In this document: positions 18,106-26,951 of the stretch, piece after piece
How positions within the stretch are numbered: the stretch's first letter is position 1
Layout: each line of letters begins with the position of its first letter
NCBI GenBank assembly: GCA_013284265.1
Contig: JABTBR010000050.1
Span: forward strand, 1-56,403
Origin: Oxalobacteraceae bacterium
GTDB taxonomy: Bacteria > Pseudomonadota > Gammaproteobacteria > Burkholderiales > Burkholderiaceae_D
Reading direction: 5' to 3'
Length of the DNA stretch: 56,403 nt
The notes under the pieces: model-generated
Told to the model about the DNA's origin: nothing
Databases searched by the model: none
The model's input: the letters and a program-made list of their open reading frames with translations, nothing else
Program-made: the position numbers and the translations under genes

Positions 18106-19227
18106 TTAGCGCTTGCGCACCACCACGCAGCCGATCGAGTAACCCGCGCCGAAGGAGCAGATCACGCCGAGCGCGCCGGAGGCCAGGTCGTCCTGGTGCT
18201 TGTGGAAGGCGATGATGGAACCGGCCGAGGAGGTGTTGGCATAGGTGTCCAGGATCACCGGCGCTTCGCCCGGTTCGGCATCGCGGCCCAGCACCATGCG
18301 GCTGATCAGCAAATTCATGTTCAGATTGGCCTGGTGCAGCCAGTAGCGGCTGACCTGCGGCACTTCCAGGCCGGCGCTGGCGACGGTGGTCTTGATCATC
18401 TCGGCGGCCATCGGGCAGACGTCCTTGAATACCTTGCGGCCCTGCTGGCGGAACAGCTTGTCCGGCTGGCCGCTGCCTTCTTCGGCGAAGCGGTTCATGA
18501 AGCCGAAGTTGTTGCGGATGTTGTTCGAGAAGCTGGTTTTGAGCTTGGTTTCCAGGATGTCGAAGCAGTGCGGCGAAGTGGCCGCGTCGGACGCTTCGAT
18601 CACCATCGCGGTGCAGGCGTCGCCGAAGATGAAGTGGCTGTCGCGGTCGCGCCAGTTCAGGTGGCCGCTGGTGATTTCCGGATTCAGCACCAGCACGGCG
18701 CGGGCCTGGCCGCTTTGCACCGCCGCGACGGCGGTCTGGATGCCGAAGGTGGCCGAGGAGCAGGCCACGTTCATGTCGAAGCCGTAGCCGTCGATACCCA
18801 GTGCTTCCTGCACTTCGACCGCCATGGCCGGGTAGGCGCGCTGCAGATTGCTGCAGGCGACCAGCACCATGTCGATGTCGGCGGCCGTGCGGCCGGCGCG
18901 ATCGAGCGCCTGGCGCGCCGCCGCCACGCAGATTTCGGCCTGCAGCGACAGTTCATCGTCGCCGCGTTCGGGAATGCGCGAGACCATGCGCGCCGGATCG
19001 AGGATGCCGGCCTTTTCCATCACGTAGCGGGCCTTGATGCCGGACGCCTTTTCGATAAAGCCGACGCTGGACAGTTCCAGCGCCGTCACCGTGCCGGCGT
19101 CGATGGCGGCCGCATTGTCGGCGTTGAACTGTTCCGCGTAGGCGTTGAAGCAGGTAACCAGTTCTTCGTTCGAGATCGATTGCGACGGCGTAAAGAGGCC
19201 GGTACCACTGATGACGGCTTGTTTCAT
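18106..19227 (-). CDS. FabH-like beta-ketoacyl-ACP synthase III
   Basis: 373 residues, longer than housekeeping FabH (about 320). Thiolase-fold ketosynthase with the full Cys-His-Asn triad: Cys156 (NVACSSATF), His298 (LHQANLNM), Asn331 (YANTSSAGS). It probably condenses an acyl-CoA primer with malonyl-ACP. The larger size and the insert after LVTCFNAYAEQFNADNAAAIDAG set it apart from FabH, so an alternative primer (for example medium-chain acyl-CoA) is possible. No fatty-acid genes are adjacent. Only a weak ribosome site precedes ATG 19227. The upstream 19228-19424 holds nothing I can name. Confidence 0.85.
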   Translation of the reverse strand: MKQAVISGTGLFTPSQSISNEELVTCFNAYAEQFNADNAAAIDAGTVTALELSSVGFIEKASGIKARYVMEKAGILDPARMVSRIPERGDDELSLQAEICVAAARQALDRAGRTAADIDMVLVACSNLQRAYPAMAVEVQEALGIDGYGFDMNVACSSATFGIQTAVAAVQSGQARAVLVLNPEITSGHLNWRDRDSHFIFGDACTAMVIEASDAATSPHCFDILETKLKTSFSNNIRNNFGFMNRFAEEGSGQPDKLFRQQGRKVFKDVCPMAAEMIKTTVASAGLEVPQVSRYWLHQANLNMNLLISRMVLGRDAEPGEAPVILDTYANTSSAGSIIAFHKHQDDLASGALGVICSFGAGYSIGCVVVRKR

Positions 19228-19424
19228 GAATAAACTTTCAAATTAGATAATGGCGTGGGCCGATAGTGGTGCAAATTCTACACAATGGCAGAGATTGTCT
19301 GCGTATTTTCTGTGTCAGGAAGAAAAAATGTGTGTGCGGGGGAATGGCCTCGGCCGGGCAGCCCGCGTGTCGCATAAGTCGAGCTCTACCAGTGCGAGCA
19401 AGGGCAAACGCGTGGGGGAGGGCG

Positions 19425-19467
19425 AAAAAAAGCCGCATGCGAGGGGCCGTTCTCCCCGCATGCGGCT
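19425..19467 (-). terminator. Rho-independent terminator of the S41 protease gene
   Basis: On the minus strand, AGCCGCATGCG pairs with CGCATGCGGCT around an interrupted GC-rich loop and is followed by a run of T. It lies 17 bp after the protease stop. Confidence 0.85.
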
Positions 19468-19483
19468 GTTTAGAGTAAACAGT

Positions 19484-20929
19484 TTATTTCTTGGGCATGA
19501 TCTTGGCGGGCGGTGCGTCGACCTGGACCAGCTTCGATTCTCCCTTGGCCAGTTGCACCGGCAAGCCTTTCAGATGGTTCAGGGCCTGGCTCAGCTGGAA
19601 GTCGTCGCCGCTGCCGTATTCGAGCGGCTTGCGTTTTTTCTCCATCGCCACCAGGCGCAGCTGTTCTTCCAGTTCGTCGCGGTTGGTCTTGGCGCCTTCC
19701 TGGTCGCGGTCATTGCTCAGGTGCTTGACCAGATCGGCTTCGCGGGTGCGCAGGCTGTTCAGGCCGTCGCCATCGGCGTTCTCGTCGACCAGCAGGTCGG
19801 GCGAGATGCCCTTGGCCTGGATCGAGCGCCCGTTCGGCGTGTAATAGCGCGCGGTGGTCAGCTTGACGGCGGTGTCGGCGCTGAGCTGGCGGATGGTCTG
19901 CACCGAACCCTTGCCGAAGGTCTGGCTGCCGATGATGGTGGCGCGCTTGTAATCCTGCAGCGCGCCGGCGACGATTTCGGAGGCCGAAGCCGAGCCGGTA
20001 TTGACCAGCACCACCAGCGGCACTTTTTTCACCGCTTCAGGCAGCTTGGCCAGCGCGTCGATATCGCTGCGCAGCGCATAGTATTCGGGACGGCCGTAGT
20101 AAATCTGTTTCTGGTCCGACAGCTGGCCATTGGTTGAGACGATGGCGGCGTCGCGCGGCAGGAAGGCGGCCGACACGCCGATCGCGCCCTGCAGCACGCC
20201 GCCCGGATCGTTGCGCAGATCGAGCACCAGCCCTTTCAGGTTGGGGTCTTGCCGATACAGATCGCTAATCTTGGCAGCCAGATCATCGACGGTGGGTTCC
20301 TGGAACTGGGCCACGCGCACCCAGGCATAGCCGGGCTCGACGATGCGGCCCTTGACGCTCTTCTGCAAGATTTCTTCGCGCGCAATGTTGAACACCAGCG
20401 GCTGCGGTTCATCCTTGCGCAGCACCGTCAGGCTGACTTTGCTGTGCGGCTCGCCGCGCATTTTTTTGACGGAATCGTCCAGGCTCATGCCCTTGACCGG
20501 GGTCGAGTCGAGCCGCGTGATCAGGTCGCCTGCCTTGATGCCGGCGCGCCAGGCGGGCGAGTCTTCGATCGGGGCGACGATCTTGATATAGCCGTCCTCG
20601 CTCTGGCCGATTTCGATGCCCAGGCCGACGAACTTGCCTTGCGAACCTTCGCGCAATTCGGCGTAGGCTTTTTTGTCGAGGTAGGCGGAGTGGGGATCGA
20701 GCGAGGCGACCATGCCGGAGATGGCTTCGGTGAGCAATTTCTTGTCATCGACCACTTCCACATAATCGGACTTGATCAGGCCGAACACATCGGCCAGCTG
20801 TCGCAACTCGTCCAGTGGCAAGATCGGATCCACCGGTCGTTGTGCCATCGCGGAGAACTGGAGGGACACGGCGATGCCGGCCACGACACCCAGGCCGACC
20901 AGCCCGGAATTTTTGAGTTTCTTGCCCAT
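19484..20929 (-). CDS. ctpA: Carboxy-terminal processing protease (S41, CtpA-like)
   Basis: 481 residues. Periplasmic serine protease of the Ctp/Prc family. An N-terminal signal or anchor segment (GLVGLGVVAGIAVSLQFSA) precedes the S41 N-terminal helices, then a PDZ domain (about 100-185, KFVGLGIEIGQ). The catalytic core carries Ser315 in NTGSASASEIVAG and Lys340 in QTFGKGSVQT, the Ser/Lys dyad. A charged C-terminal extension (about 390-481) with a Lys/Arg/Glu-rich helix follows. It has its own terminator and is divergent from the Spy-like gene. Confidence 0.93.
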   Translation of the reverse strand: MGKKLKNSGLVGLGVVAGIAVSLQFSAMAQRPVDPILPLDELRQLADVFGLIKSDYVEVVDDKKLLTEAISGMVASLDPHSAYLDKKAYAELREGSQGKFVGLGIEIGQSEDGYIKIVAPIEDSPAWRAGIKAGDLITRLDSTPVKGMSLDDSVKKMRGEPHSKVSLTVLRKDEPQPLVFNIAREEILQKSVKGRIVEPGYAWVRVAQFQEPTVDDLAAKISDLYRQDPNLKGLVLDLRNDPGGVLQGAIGVSAAFLPRDAAIVSTNGQLSDQKQIYYGRPEYYALRSDIDALAKLPEAVKKVPLVVLVNTGSASASEIVAGALQDYKRATIIGSQTFGKGSVQTIRQLSADTAVKLTTARYYTPNGRSIQAKGISPDLLVDENADGDGLNSLRTREADLVKHLSNDRDQEGAKTNRDELEEQLRLVAMEKKRKPLEYGSGDDFQLSQALNHLKGLPVQLAKGESKLVQVDAPPAKIMPKK

Positions 20930-21263
20930 GATTCACCTGTCGATGCTAAGCACGCATCGCGCCTTGTCCGCATTGACGGAAAGGGGACGCGCTGAATTGA
21001 GTATAAACCTGATTTCAGGCAAATGTAGTAACCCTCATGGAAGGAATTTGCAGCTTTACTGAGATTTACCATAAGCCGGATAACTACTGCTTAACGTTGC
21101 ACGTTTGTATGACTTGTATCGCTGTCATTGACGACGGTAAGCAAATGTAAGAATTCATGTGGGTGCTCATTCTGCGGCCTACACTGAACTTGTATTTCTC
21201 TCTACCCTGAAGTGGTTTTTTGCCTGCGCTCAACCCGCAGGCTTTTTTTTATCTGGAGTGTTC
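20930..21263. other. Divergent intergenic region, ctpA / Spy-like gene
   Basis: 334 bp with no convincing protein gene. It must contain the ctpA promoter and the promoter of the Spy-like gene, and its right end holds a terminator-like hairpin at 21222-21250. An open frame from 21159 runs into the Spy-like gene but lacks a ribosome site and crosses that hairpin. Confidence 0.6.
21222..21250 (+). terminator. Terminator-like hairpin in the leader of the Spy-like gene
   Basis: GCCTGC pairs with GCAGGC around a nine-base loop, followed by eight T residues. It ends 13 bp before the start codon and directly before the GGAG ribosome site. It looks like an attenuator, or the 3' end of a short upstream RNA. 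Confidence 0.65.
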
Positions 21264-21848
21264 ATGGCTGTCTCTTTATCGCGTCATACCTTGCGCAACA
21301 CCTTGTTTGCGGCGCTGCTCGGCGCCGCCGTAATCCTGCCCGCGCTGGCGGTGCCGGTGATGGACATGCGCGCCGAAGACCTGCTGCCGATGGCTGCGGA
21401 ATTTCGCAAGTCGCTGAACCTGAACGCCAATCAAACGACCTTGTGGCAGCAGACTGAAAACAAGACGCGCCAGCTGCTGCGCGAGCGGCAGTCGCGGCGC
21501 GAACGCTTGCAGGCGGCCAATAAGGCGGGCGTGGAAAAAGCCGGAGTGGAATTGCGCGAGCTGAACGCCGCGCTCGATGTCGAAGATGCGGCCACCGTGT
21601 CCGAAGAGAAGCAGCTGCGCGAATGGTGGCTGATCGTCAATGATGCTCTTGATGAAACGCAGCGCCAGGCTGTGGCAGGCTTCCTGGCGGAACAACTGCT
21701 GCGCAACGCCGACGGTGGCGAACGCGGCGCTATGCGCGGCAAGAGCGAGGGCGGCGAGCACAAGTCCGGTGGCGGCCGGGGCCGTTCGGGCGGCGGTTCC
21801 GGCGGGCCAGGCGGCCCAGGCGGTGCCGCTGGCATGCCAGGCGGCTAA
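21264..21848 (+). CDS. Spy/CpxP/ZraP-like periplasmic protein
   Basis: 194 residues, ATG 21264 with GGAG 5 bases upstream. A signal peptide (NTLFAALLGAAVILPALA) precedes a long helical region (about 45-150) rich in Arg, Gln and Glu: LNLNANQTTLWQQTENKTRQ and LLRERQSRRERLQAA. This resembles the LTxxQ helical hairpins of Spy/CpxP/ZraP-type periplasmic chaperones and metal sensors. The last 40 residues are a Gly/Ser/Arg-rich low-complexity tail (GGGSGGPGGPGG). Function is inferred from the helical pattern only. A GC-rich terminator follows. Confidence 0.65.
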   Translation: MAVSLSRHTLRNTLFAALLGAAVILPALAVPVMDMRAEDLLPMAAEFRKSLNLNANQTTLWQQTENKTRQLLRERQSRRERLQAANKAGVEKAGVELRELNAALDVEDAATVSEEKQLREWWLIVNDALDETQRQAVAGFLAEQLLRNADGGERGAMRGKSEGGEHKSGGGRGRSGGGSGGPGGPGGAAGMPGG

Positions 21849-21889
21849 GTCCAGGCGTATCCATTGCCCAGCCGCGCTGAGACGGGCGC

Positions 21890-21926
21890 GGCTGCGGGCC
21901 GCCCGGGCCGCCCGCAGCCTTTGTTG
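21890..21926 (+). terminator. Terminator after the Spy-like gene
   Basis: A ten-base GC stem (GGCTGCGGGC / GCCCGCAGCC) followed by TTTGTTGT, 41 bp after the stop codon. The T tract is imperfect. Confidence 0.65.
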
Positions 21927-22076
21927 TACGGTGTGTAACCTTAAGTAAAAAACGGCTGGAAGCCGCGCCAGTGCTGGCTTGCCGCGATAAAATGCGCTCG
22001 CGCAGCCAGCCATGTCGCCAGCCAGCCGCCGCCGCCTTTGCGTCCCGCGTGCGCGCACCTTCCACCTGATGAGTCT

Positions 22077-24455
22077 ATGAGTAAACTGATTTCCCTCGCC
22101 TGCCTGGCTGTACTTGGCGCCAACGTTGCCGCCGTCCATGCCCAGGATGTGCCGGCTGGCACCACCAGCGCGCCGCAGCCCGCAGCCCCGCCCGCAGCCC
22201 AGCCCGCAGCCCAGCCCGCCGCGAAACCGGCCGGCCCCGCGAAAGCCGCCGGCAAGCCTGCCGCGCCCGCCGTCAAAGGCGAACTGGGTCCGGATGGCAA
22301 GGCTATCCAGCAAGTGACCGTGGTCGGCGGCAGCCGCGCCAGCGATATGGACGAGCGCCGCAATTCCACTGCGGGCAAGCAGATCTATGGCCGCGAGGAA
22401 CTCGACCGCAATGGCGACAGCAATCTGGGCGATATCCTCAAGCGCCTGCCGGGCGTGACCATAGGCGGGCGTCCCGGCCGTGGCGGCGAGATCAAGATGC
22501 GTGGCCTGGGCAGCGGCTACACCCAGGTGCTGCTGAACGGCGAACGTCCGCCGGCCGGCTTCTCGATGGATTCGCTGTCGCCCGATCAGGTCGAAAGGGT
22601 GGAAATCATGCGCGGCCCGGTGGCCGAGCACAGTACCCGCGCGATCGCCGGCACCATCAACATCGTGCTGCGCGACGGCTATCAGGCCAAGGATATCCAG
22701 CTCAAGCTGAGCGATTCGATCGAGCAGGGCCGCCACGCACCGAATATCTCGCTGACCATTCCCGGCAAGGTGGATGGACTGACCTATCTGCTGTCGGCCT
22801 CGGTGTTCGAGAACCGCCAGCATGACCAGGGCCAGACCTACAATCTGGATACCGATGCGCCCGGCGTGATCAACGAAGGGCAGCTGTACAAGGATCAGCT
22901 GGTGCAGGATGAAACCAGGCGCACCATGCGCGCCATCCACCTGACGCCGCGCCTGTCGTATAAATTCGGGAATGGCGATACGCTCAATTTCCAGCCTTTC
23001 CTGATGAGCAATCGCAGCGATGGCAGCACCACCAGCACCATCGCCCAGGGCACGCTGTTGCCGCCCGCGCAGCAACAGCCGCTTGAATACAGTCTGGCCA
23101 CCGGCAGTTCCCATTCCGAGTCGACCTTTGCGCGCGGCTTCGGCAACTGGCTGCACCGGCTCGAAGGCGCGGCCAAGCTGGACGTGAAGTTCGGCTTTGG
23201 CAGCGGCCACAGCGACAACCATTCGATACGCAAGCAGTACGACGCCAACGGCACGCTGCTGCAAAGCTTCGATGAAAGCGATGCCACCCGCGACCGCAAT
23301 GTGGCCACCGGCGGCAAGTACAACACGCCGCTGGGCAAGGACCATGGGCTGGCGGCCGGCTGGGATCTGGAAACCAGCCACCGCAGCCAGACCAAGAGTT
23401 CCTTCGACAAGGACGGCAAGCCGCAGCTGGCCGATTCCGGCGATGCGCTGAGCGCCGATACCCGCCGCGTGGCCGTGTTCGCGCAGGACGAATGGGATAT
23501 CACCCCGCAATGGGCCGTGTATGGCGGCCTGCGCTGGGAAGGCATACGCACCACCAGCAGCCGCGCGGGCGGCGACATCGTCAATACCAGCAGCGTGCTC
23601 AGCCCATTGCTGCACGGGGTATGGCGCATTCCCGGCTTTGAAAAAGACCAGGTGCGCGCCAGCCTGACCAAGAGCTACAAGGCGGCCAATGTGCAGGACC
23701 TGATCGCGCTGCCGACACTGTCGCGCCTGAATGGCCCGACCCGGCCCGACCGCAGCGGCAATCCGGACCTGAAGCCGGAACTGGCGACCGGGCTCGATCT
23801 GGCCTATGAACATTATCTGGGCCGCAGCGGCATCGTCAGCGTTAGCGGTTTCGTGCGCAATATCGACAATCTGATCCGCCGCAGGCTGAGCCAGTATCAA
23901 GCGCCGGATGGCGAGCAGCGCTGGGTGTCCACGCCAGGCAACGTCGGCCATGCGCGCACCAGCGGCATCGAGCTGGAAGCCAAGTTCCAGCTGGTGGAAT
24001 TGTTCGAGGATGCGCCGGCGATTGATTTCCGCAGCAACTACAGCCGCTTCTGGTCCAAGGTCGACGGTATTCCCGGCCCGGACAACCGGCTCGACCAGCA
24101 GGCCAAACAGACCGCGAATGTGGGCATGGACTTCCGCATGAAGGATCTGCCGCTGACCCTGGGCGGCAGCTTCAACTGGACGCCCGCCACGACCATCCTC
24201 GTCAGCTATGATCCGGCCACCGACCTCAAACCATTCCAGAGCCAGCTGGTGGAAAACGGCCGCAAGCGCGGGCTGGATGTGTATGGTTTGTGGAAGTTCA
24301 ACGCGCGCACACAATTGCGTATTTCGGCCAACAATCTGCTGCAGGATGACGCCCTCAGCAGCAATGCCGTGACCGCCGATGGGGTGGTGCATTTGGCCGA
24401 TAATTTCAATAAAACTTATACGGTTTGGACTGTTCGTCTGGAAACCAAGTTCTGA
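22077..24455 (+). CDS. TonB-dependent outer-membrane receptor
   Basis: 792 residues. A signal peptide (LISLACLAVLGANVAAVHAQ) precedes an unusual Pro/Ala repeat linker (about 25-65, units of PAAQ/PAAK) encoded by a GCCCGCAGC-type tandem DNA repeat near 22178-22220. Then come the TonB-dependent plug (QQVTVVGGSR, NLGDILKRLPGVTIGG, RGLGSGYTQVLLNGERP, RVEIMRGPVAEHSTRAIAGTINIV) and a beta barrel ending in the outer-membrane signature TVRLETKF. The ligand is unknown. A run of M13 peptidase genes begins 330 bp downstream on the same strand, separated by a palindromic repeat. Confidence 0.93.
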   Translation: MSKLISLACLAVLGANVAAVHAQDVPAGTTSAPQPAAPPAAQPAAQPAAKPAGPAKAAGKPAAPAVKGELGPDGKAIQQVTVVGGSRASDMDERRNSTAGKQIYGREELDRNGDSNLGDILKRLPGVTIGGRPGRGGEIKMRGLGSGYTQVLLNGERPPAGFSMDSLSPDQVERVEIMRGPVAEHSTRAIAGTINIVLRDGYQAKDIQLKLSDSIEQGRHAPNISLTIPGKVDGLTYLLSASVFENRQHDQGQTYNLDTDAPGVINEGQLYKDQLVQDETRRTMRAIHLTPRLSYKFGNGDTLNFQPFLMSNRSDGSTTSTIAQGTLLPPAQQQPLEYSLATGSSHSESTFARGFGNWLHRLEGAAKLDVKFGFGSGHSDNHSIRKQYDANGTLLQSFDESDATRDRNVATGGKYNTPLGKDHGLAAGWDLETSHRSQTKSSFDKDGKPQLADSGDALSADTRRVAVFAQDEWDITPQWAVYGGLRWEGIRTTSSRAGGDIVNTSSVLSPLLHGVWRIPGFEKDQVRASLTKSYKAANVQDLIALPTLSRLNGPTRPDRSGNPDLKPELATGLDLAYEHYLGRSGIVSVSGFVRNIDNLIRRRLSQYQAPDGEQRWVSTPGNVGHARTSGIELEAKFQLVELFEDAPAIDFRSNYSRFWSKVDGIPGPDNRLDQQAKQTANVGMDFRMKDLPLTLGGSFNWTPATTILVSYDPATDLKPFQSQLVENGRKRGLDVYGLWKFNARTQLRISANNLLQDDALSSNAVTADGVVHLADNFNKTYTVWTVRLETKF

Positions 24456-24520
24456 TGGTTTGTTGAGGTGCCAGCCGGCAGCCGGTGTTCTTTGACATCA
24501 AGGCGCTGGCGGCTTTTTTT

Positions 24521-24620
24521 GAACCCACGGCGTAACCCTGGGGTCTGACCCTGGGTCCGGGCAGGGGCTGCGCCCCGCCTGTCCCTGCGGGACAGGCCCC
24601 CGGCTCTTTGCCTTGGGTTC
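24521..24620 (+). repeat. Palindromic intergenic element, copy 4 (long form)
   Basis: 100 bp, 66 bp after the TonB receptor stop. Arms GAACCCACGGC / GCCTTGGGTTC. The inner hairpin CTGTCCC-TGC-GGGACAG differs from copy 2 (CGGTCCC/GGGACCG) by a paired change. The rest of the 24456-24784 gap shows nothing besides the ribosome site of the next gene. Confidence 0.9.
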
Positions 24621-24784
24621 TAAAGGCGCCGCCGGCGCGCGGGCTGTTGTGTATACGTGCGCTTTTGCGCTCTTGTAGTCGCCGCCGAATATTCTGCCCG
24701 CCCGAGCGCCACCTTGCGCAAGCGCCGTGCTACATTCCAGTTTCCGCCCACGCGAAGCCGCCGCCTTGCGGTTGAGGGAATTAC

Positions 24785-26839
24785 GTGAAACGCACACTGA
24801 TGAGTACAATCAGCCTGAGCCTGCTGGCCGCCTGCGCCAGCGCCGCCGAACCCGATACCACTGCCACCGCTGCCACACCTGCCGCGGCACCCCGATCCGG
24901 CATCGATCTGCGCACCATCGACCCTGCTGTCCGCCCCCAGGACGATTTCTTCCTATACCTCAACGGCAACTGGCTGAAGAACACGGCGATCCCACCGGAC
25001 AAGTCCAGCTGGGGCGAATTCGCGATCCTGCGCGAGCAGATCCTGCCGCAATTGCGCGGCCTGATCGAAGCGCGCCAGCAGGACAAGAACACCAAACCCG
25101 GCAGCGAAGGCCGCAAGATTGCCGATCTGTACGCCAGCTTCATGGACGAAGTCCATATCGAGAGCATGGGCTTGCGTCCGCTGGCCGGCGAACTGAGCCG
25201 CATCCAGTCTATCCGCGACAAGAAGGGTCTGCCGGGCCTGATCGCCCGTCTCGACAAACTCGGTGTGGGCACGCCCTACAGCGTGTACGTGGGACTGGAC
25301 GCGCGCGACCCCACGCGCTATGCCGCCGCCATCGGCCAGAGCGGGCTGGGTTTGCCGGACCGCGATTATTATCTGGACGAAAAATACGCCAAGGTACTGG
25401 CGCAATACCGGTCGCATATCGAAAAAACGCTGGCGCTGGCCGGTGGCAAGAACGCCGCCGCCAGCGCCGAGGCCGTGGTGGCGCTGGAAACGGCGCTGGC
25501 GAAAGCCCAGTGGAACCGGGTGGAGTTGCGCGACCCGGTCAAGCGCTACAACAAGATGGCGATCGCCGCGCTGGCCGAACTGGCGCCCGCCTATGACTGG
25601 AAGCATGCGCTGGCCGCCGCCGGCGTGGCTACCAAGACCGATGAGGTGATTGTCGACCAGCCCGGTTATCTGAAGGAATTCAATGGCGTGCTGGAACGCA
25701 CCGAGCTGGCCAGCTGGCAGCGCTACTTCGAATGGCAATTGCTGCGCAAGGTGTCGCCGTATCTGTCCAAGCCGTTTGCCGAGCTGAACTTCGCCTTTTA
25801 CGGCAAGGTCTTGAGCGGTGCGAGCGAGCAGTTGCCGCGCTGGCAGCGCGGCGTGGCCGTGGTGGAATTCGCGCTGGGCGATGCGCTCGGCAAGCTCTAC
25901 GTGGCCGAGTATTTCCCGCCCGAGCGCAAGGCGCGCATGGAGGGGCTGGTGGCCAATCTGATGGCGGCCTACCGCGACAGCATCGCCACGCTGGACTGGA
26001 TGGGGCCGGAAACCCGCGAGGCCGCCCAGGCCAAACTGGCCAGTTTCCGCGCCAAGATCGGCTACCCCGGCAAGTGGCGCGACTATGCGCCGCTGGCCAT
26101 CGTCCCTGGCGATCTGGTGGGCAATGTGCTGCGCGCCGCCAATGCGGCCAATGCGCGCATGATCGCGCGGCTGGGCCGGCCTATCGACAAGGAAGAATGG
26201 GGCATGTCGCCGCAGACGGTAAACGCCTACTATCACGCCGAACTGAACGAGGTGGTGTTCCCGGCGGCGATCCTGCAGCCGCCTTTTTTCGACGCGGGAG
26301 CCGACGACGCGGTCAACTACGGCGCCATCGGCGCGGTGATCGGCCACGAAATCAGCCATGGCTTCGACGACAAGGGCAGCCAGTACGACGGCAGCGGCAT
26401 GCTGCGCGACTGGTGGAGCCCGGCCGACCGCGCCGCCTTCCAGAGCCGCGCCGGCCAGCTGGAGCGCCAGTACGGCGCCTACCAGCCGCTGCCCGGCCAC
26501 TACCTGAACGGCGCGCTGACCTTGGGCGAAAACATCGCCGACAACGCCGGTCTGGCGATCGCCTACAAGGCGTATCAGCTGTCGCTGGCGGGCCAGCCCG
26601 CGCCGGTGATCGACGGCTTCAGCGGCGCGCAGCGCTTCTACATGGGCTTTGCCCAGATCTGGCGCGTGAAGATGCGGGATGCCCAGATGATGATCCAGGT
26701 GCAAAACGGCCCCCATTCGCCCGGCCAGTTCCGCGCCAACGGCAGCCTGGTCAACCAGCCCGGCTTCCATGCCGCCTTCGGCACCCAGCCGGGCGACCGC
26801 ATGTATCGGGCGCCGGAGCAGCGCGTGCTGATCTGGTAA
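24785..26839 (+). CDS. M13 family metallopeptidase 1 (predicted lipoprotein)
   Basis: 684 residues, neprilysin/PepO-type zinc endopeptidase. GTG start at 24785, supported by GAGGGA 6 bases upstream. An N-terminal lipobox (SLLAACAS, Cys17) predicts a lipid-anchored periplasmic enzyme. The M13 N-terminal domain begins VRPQDDFFLYLNGNWL. Zn motif HEISH (His521, His525) with the third ligand Glu582 in ENIADNAG, the substrate-backbone motif NAYY, and the terminal VLIW are present. First of three tandem paralogues, visibly more divergent than the other two are from each other (for example, shorter after DRDYYL). Confidence 0.93.
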   Translation: MKRTLMSTISLSLLAACASAAEPDTTATAATPAAAPRSGIDLRTIDPAVRPQDDFFLYLNGNWLKNTAIPPDKSSWGEFAILREQILPQLRGLIEARQQDKNTKPGSEGRKIADLYASFMDEVHIESMGLRPLAGELSRIQSIRDKKGLPGLIARLDKLGVGTPYSVYVGLDARDPTRYAAAIGQSGLGLPDRDYYLDEKYAKVLAQYRSHIEKTLALAGGKNAAASAEAVVALETALAKAQWNRVELRDPVKRYNKMAIAALAELAPAYDWKHALAAAGVATKTDEVIVDQPGYLKEFNGVLERTELASWQRYFEWQLLRKVSPYLSKPFAELNFAFYGKVLSGASEQLPRWQRGVAVVEFALGDALGKLYVAEYFPPERKARMEGLVANLMAAYRDSIATLDWMGPETREAAQAKLASFRAKIGYPGKWRDYAPLAIVPGDLVGNVLRAANAANARMIARLGRPIDKEEWGMSPQTVNAYYHAELNEVVFPAAILQPPFFDAGADDAVNYGAIGAVIGHEISHGFDDKGSQYDGSGMLRDWWSPADRAAFQSRAGQLERQYGAYQPLPGHYLNGALTLGENIADNAGLAIAYKAYQLSLAGQPAPVIDGFSGAQRFYMGFAQIWRVKMRDAQMMIQVQNGPHSPGQFRANGSLVNQPGFHAAFGTQPGDRMYRAPEQRVLIW

Positions 26840-26951
26840 CAACAAACCATATTGCCTCAATGGTCTTTTTGTTATCAATGTCTATACAACATGGTAGAGT
26901 CGTCTGTTGGTAAAAATATTCCATGATTGCCAAAAACAGGGAGAGAGCAAT

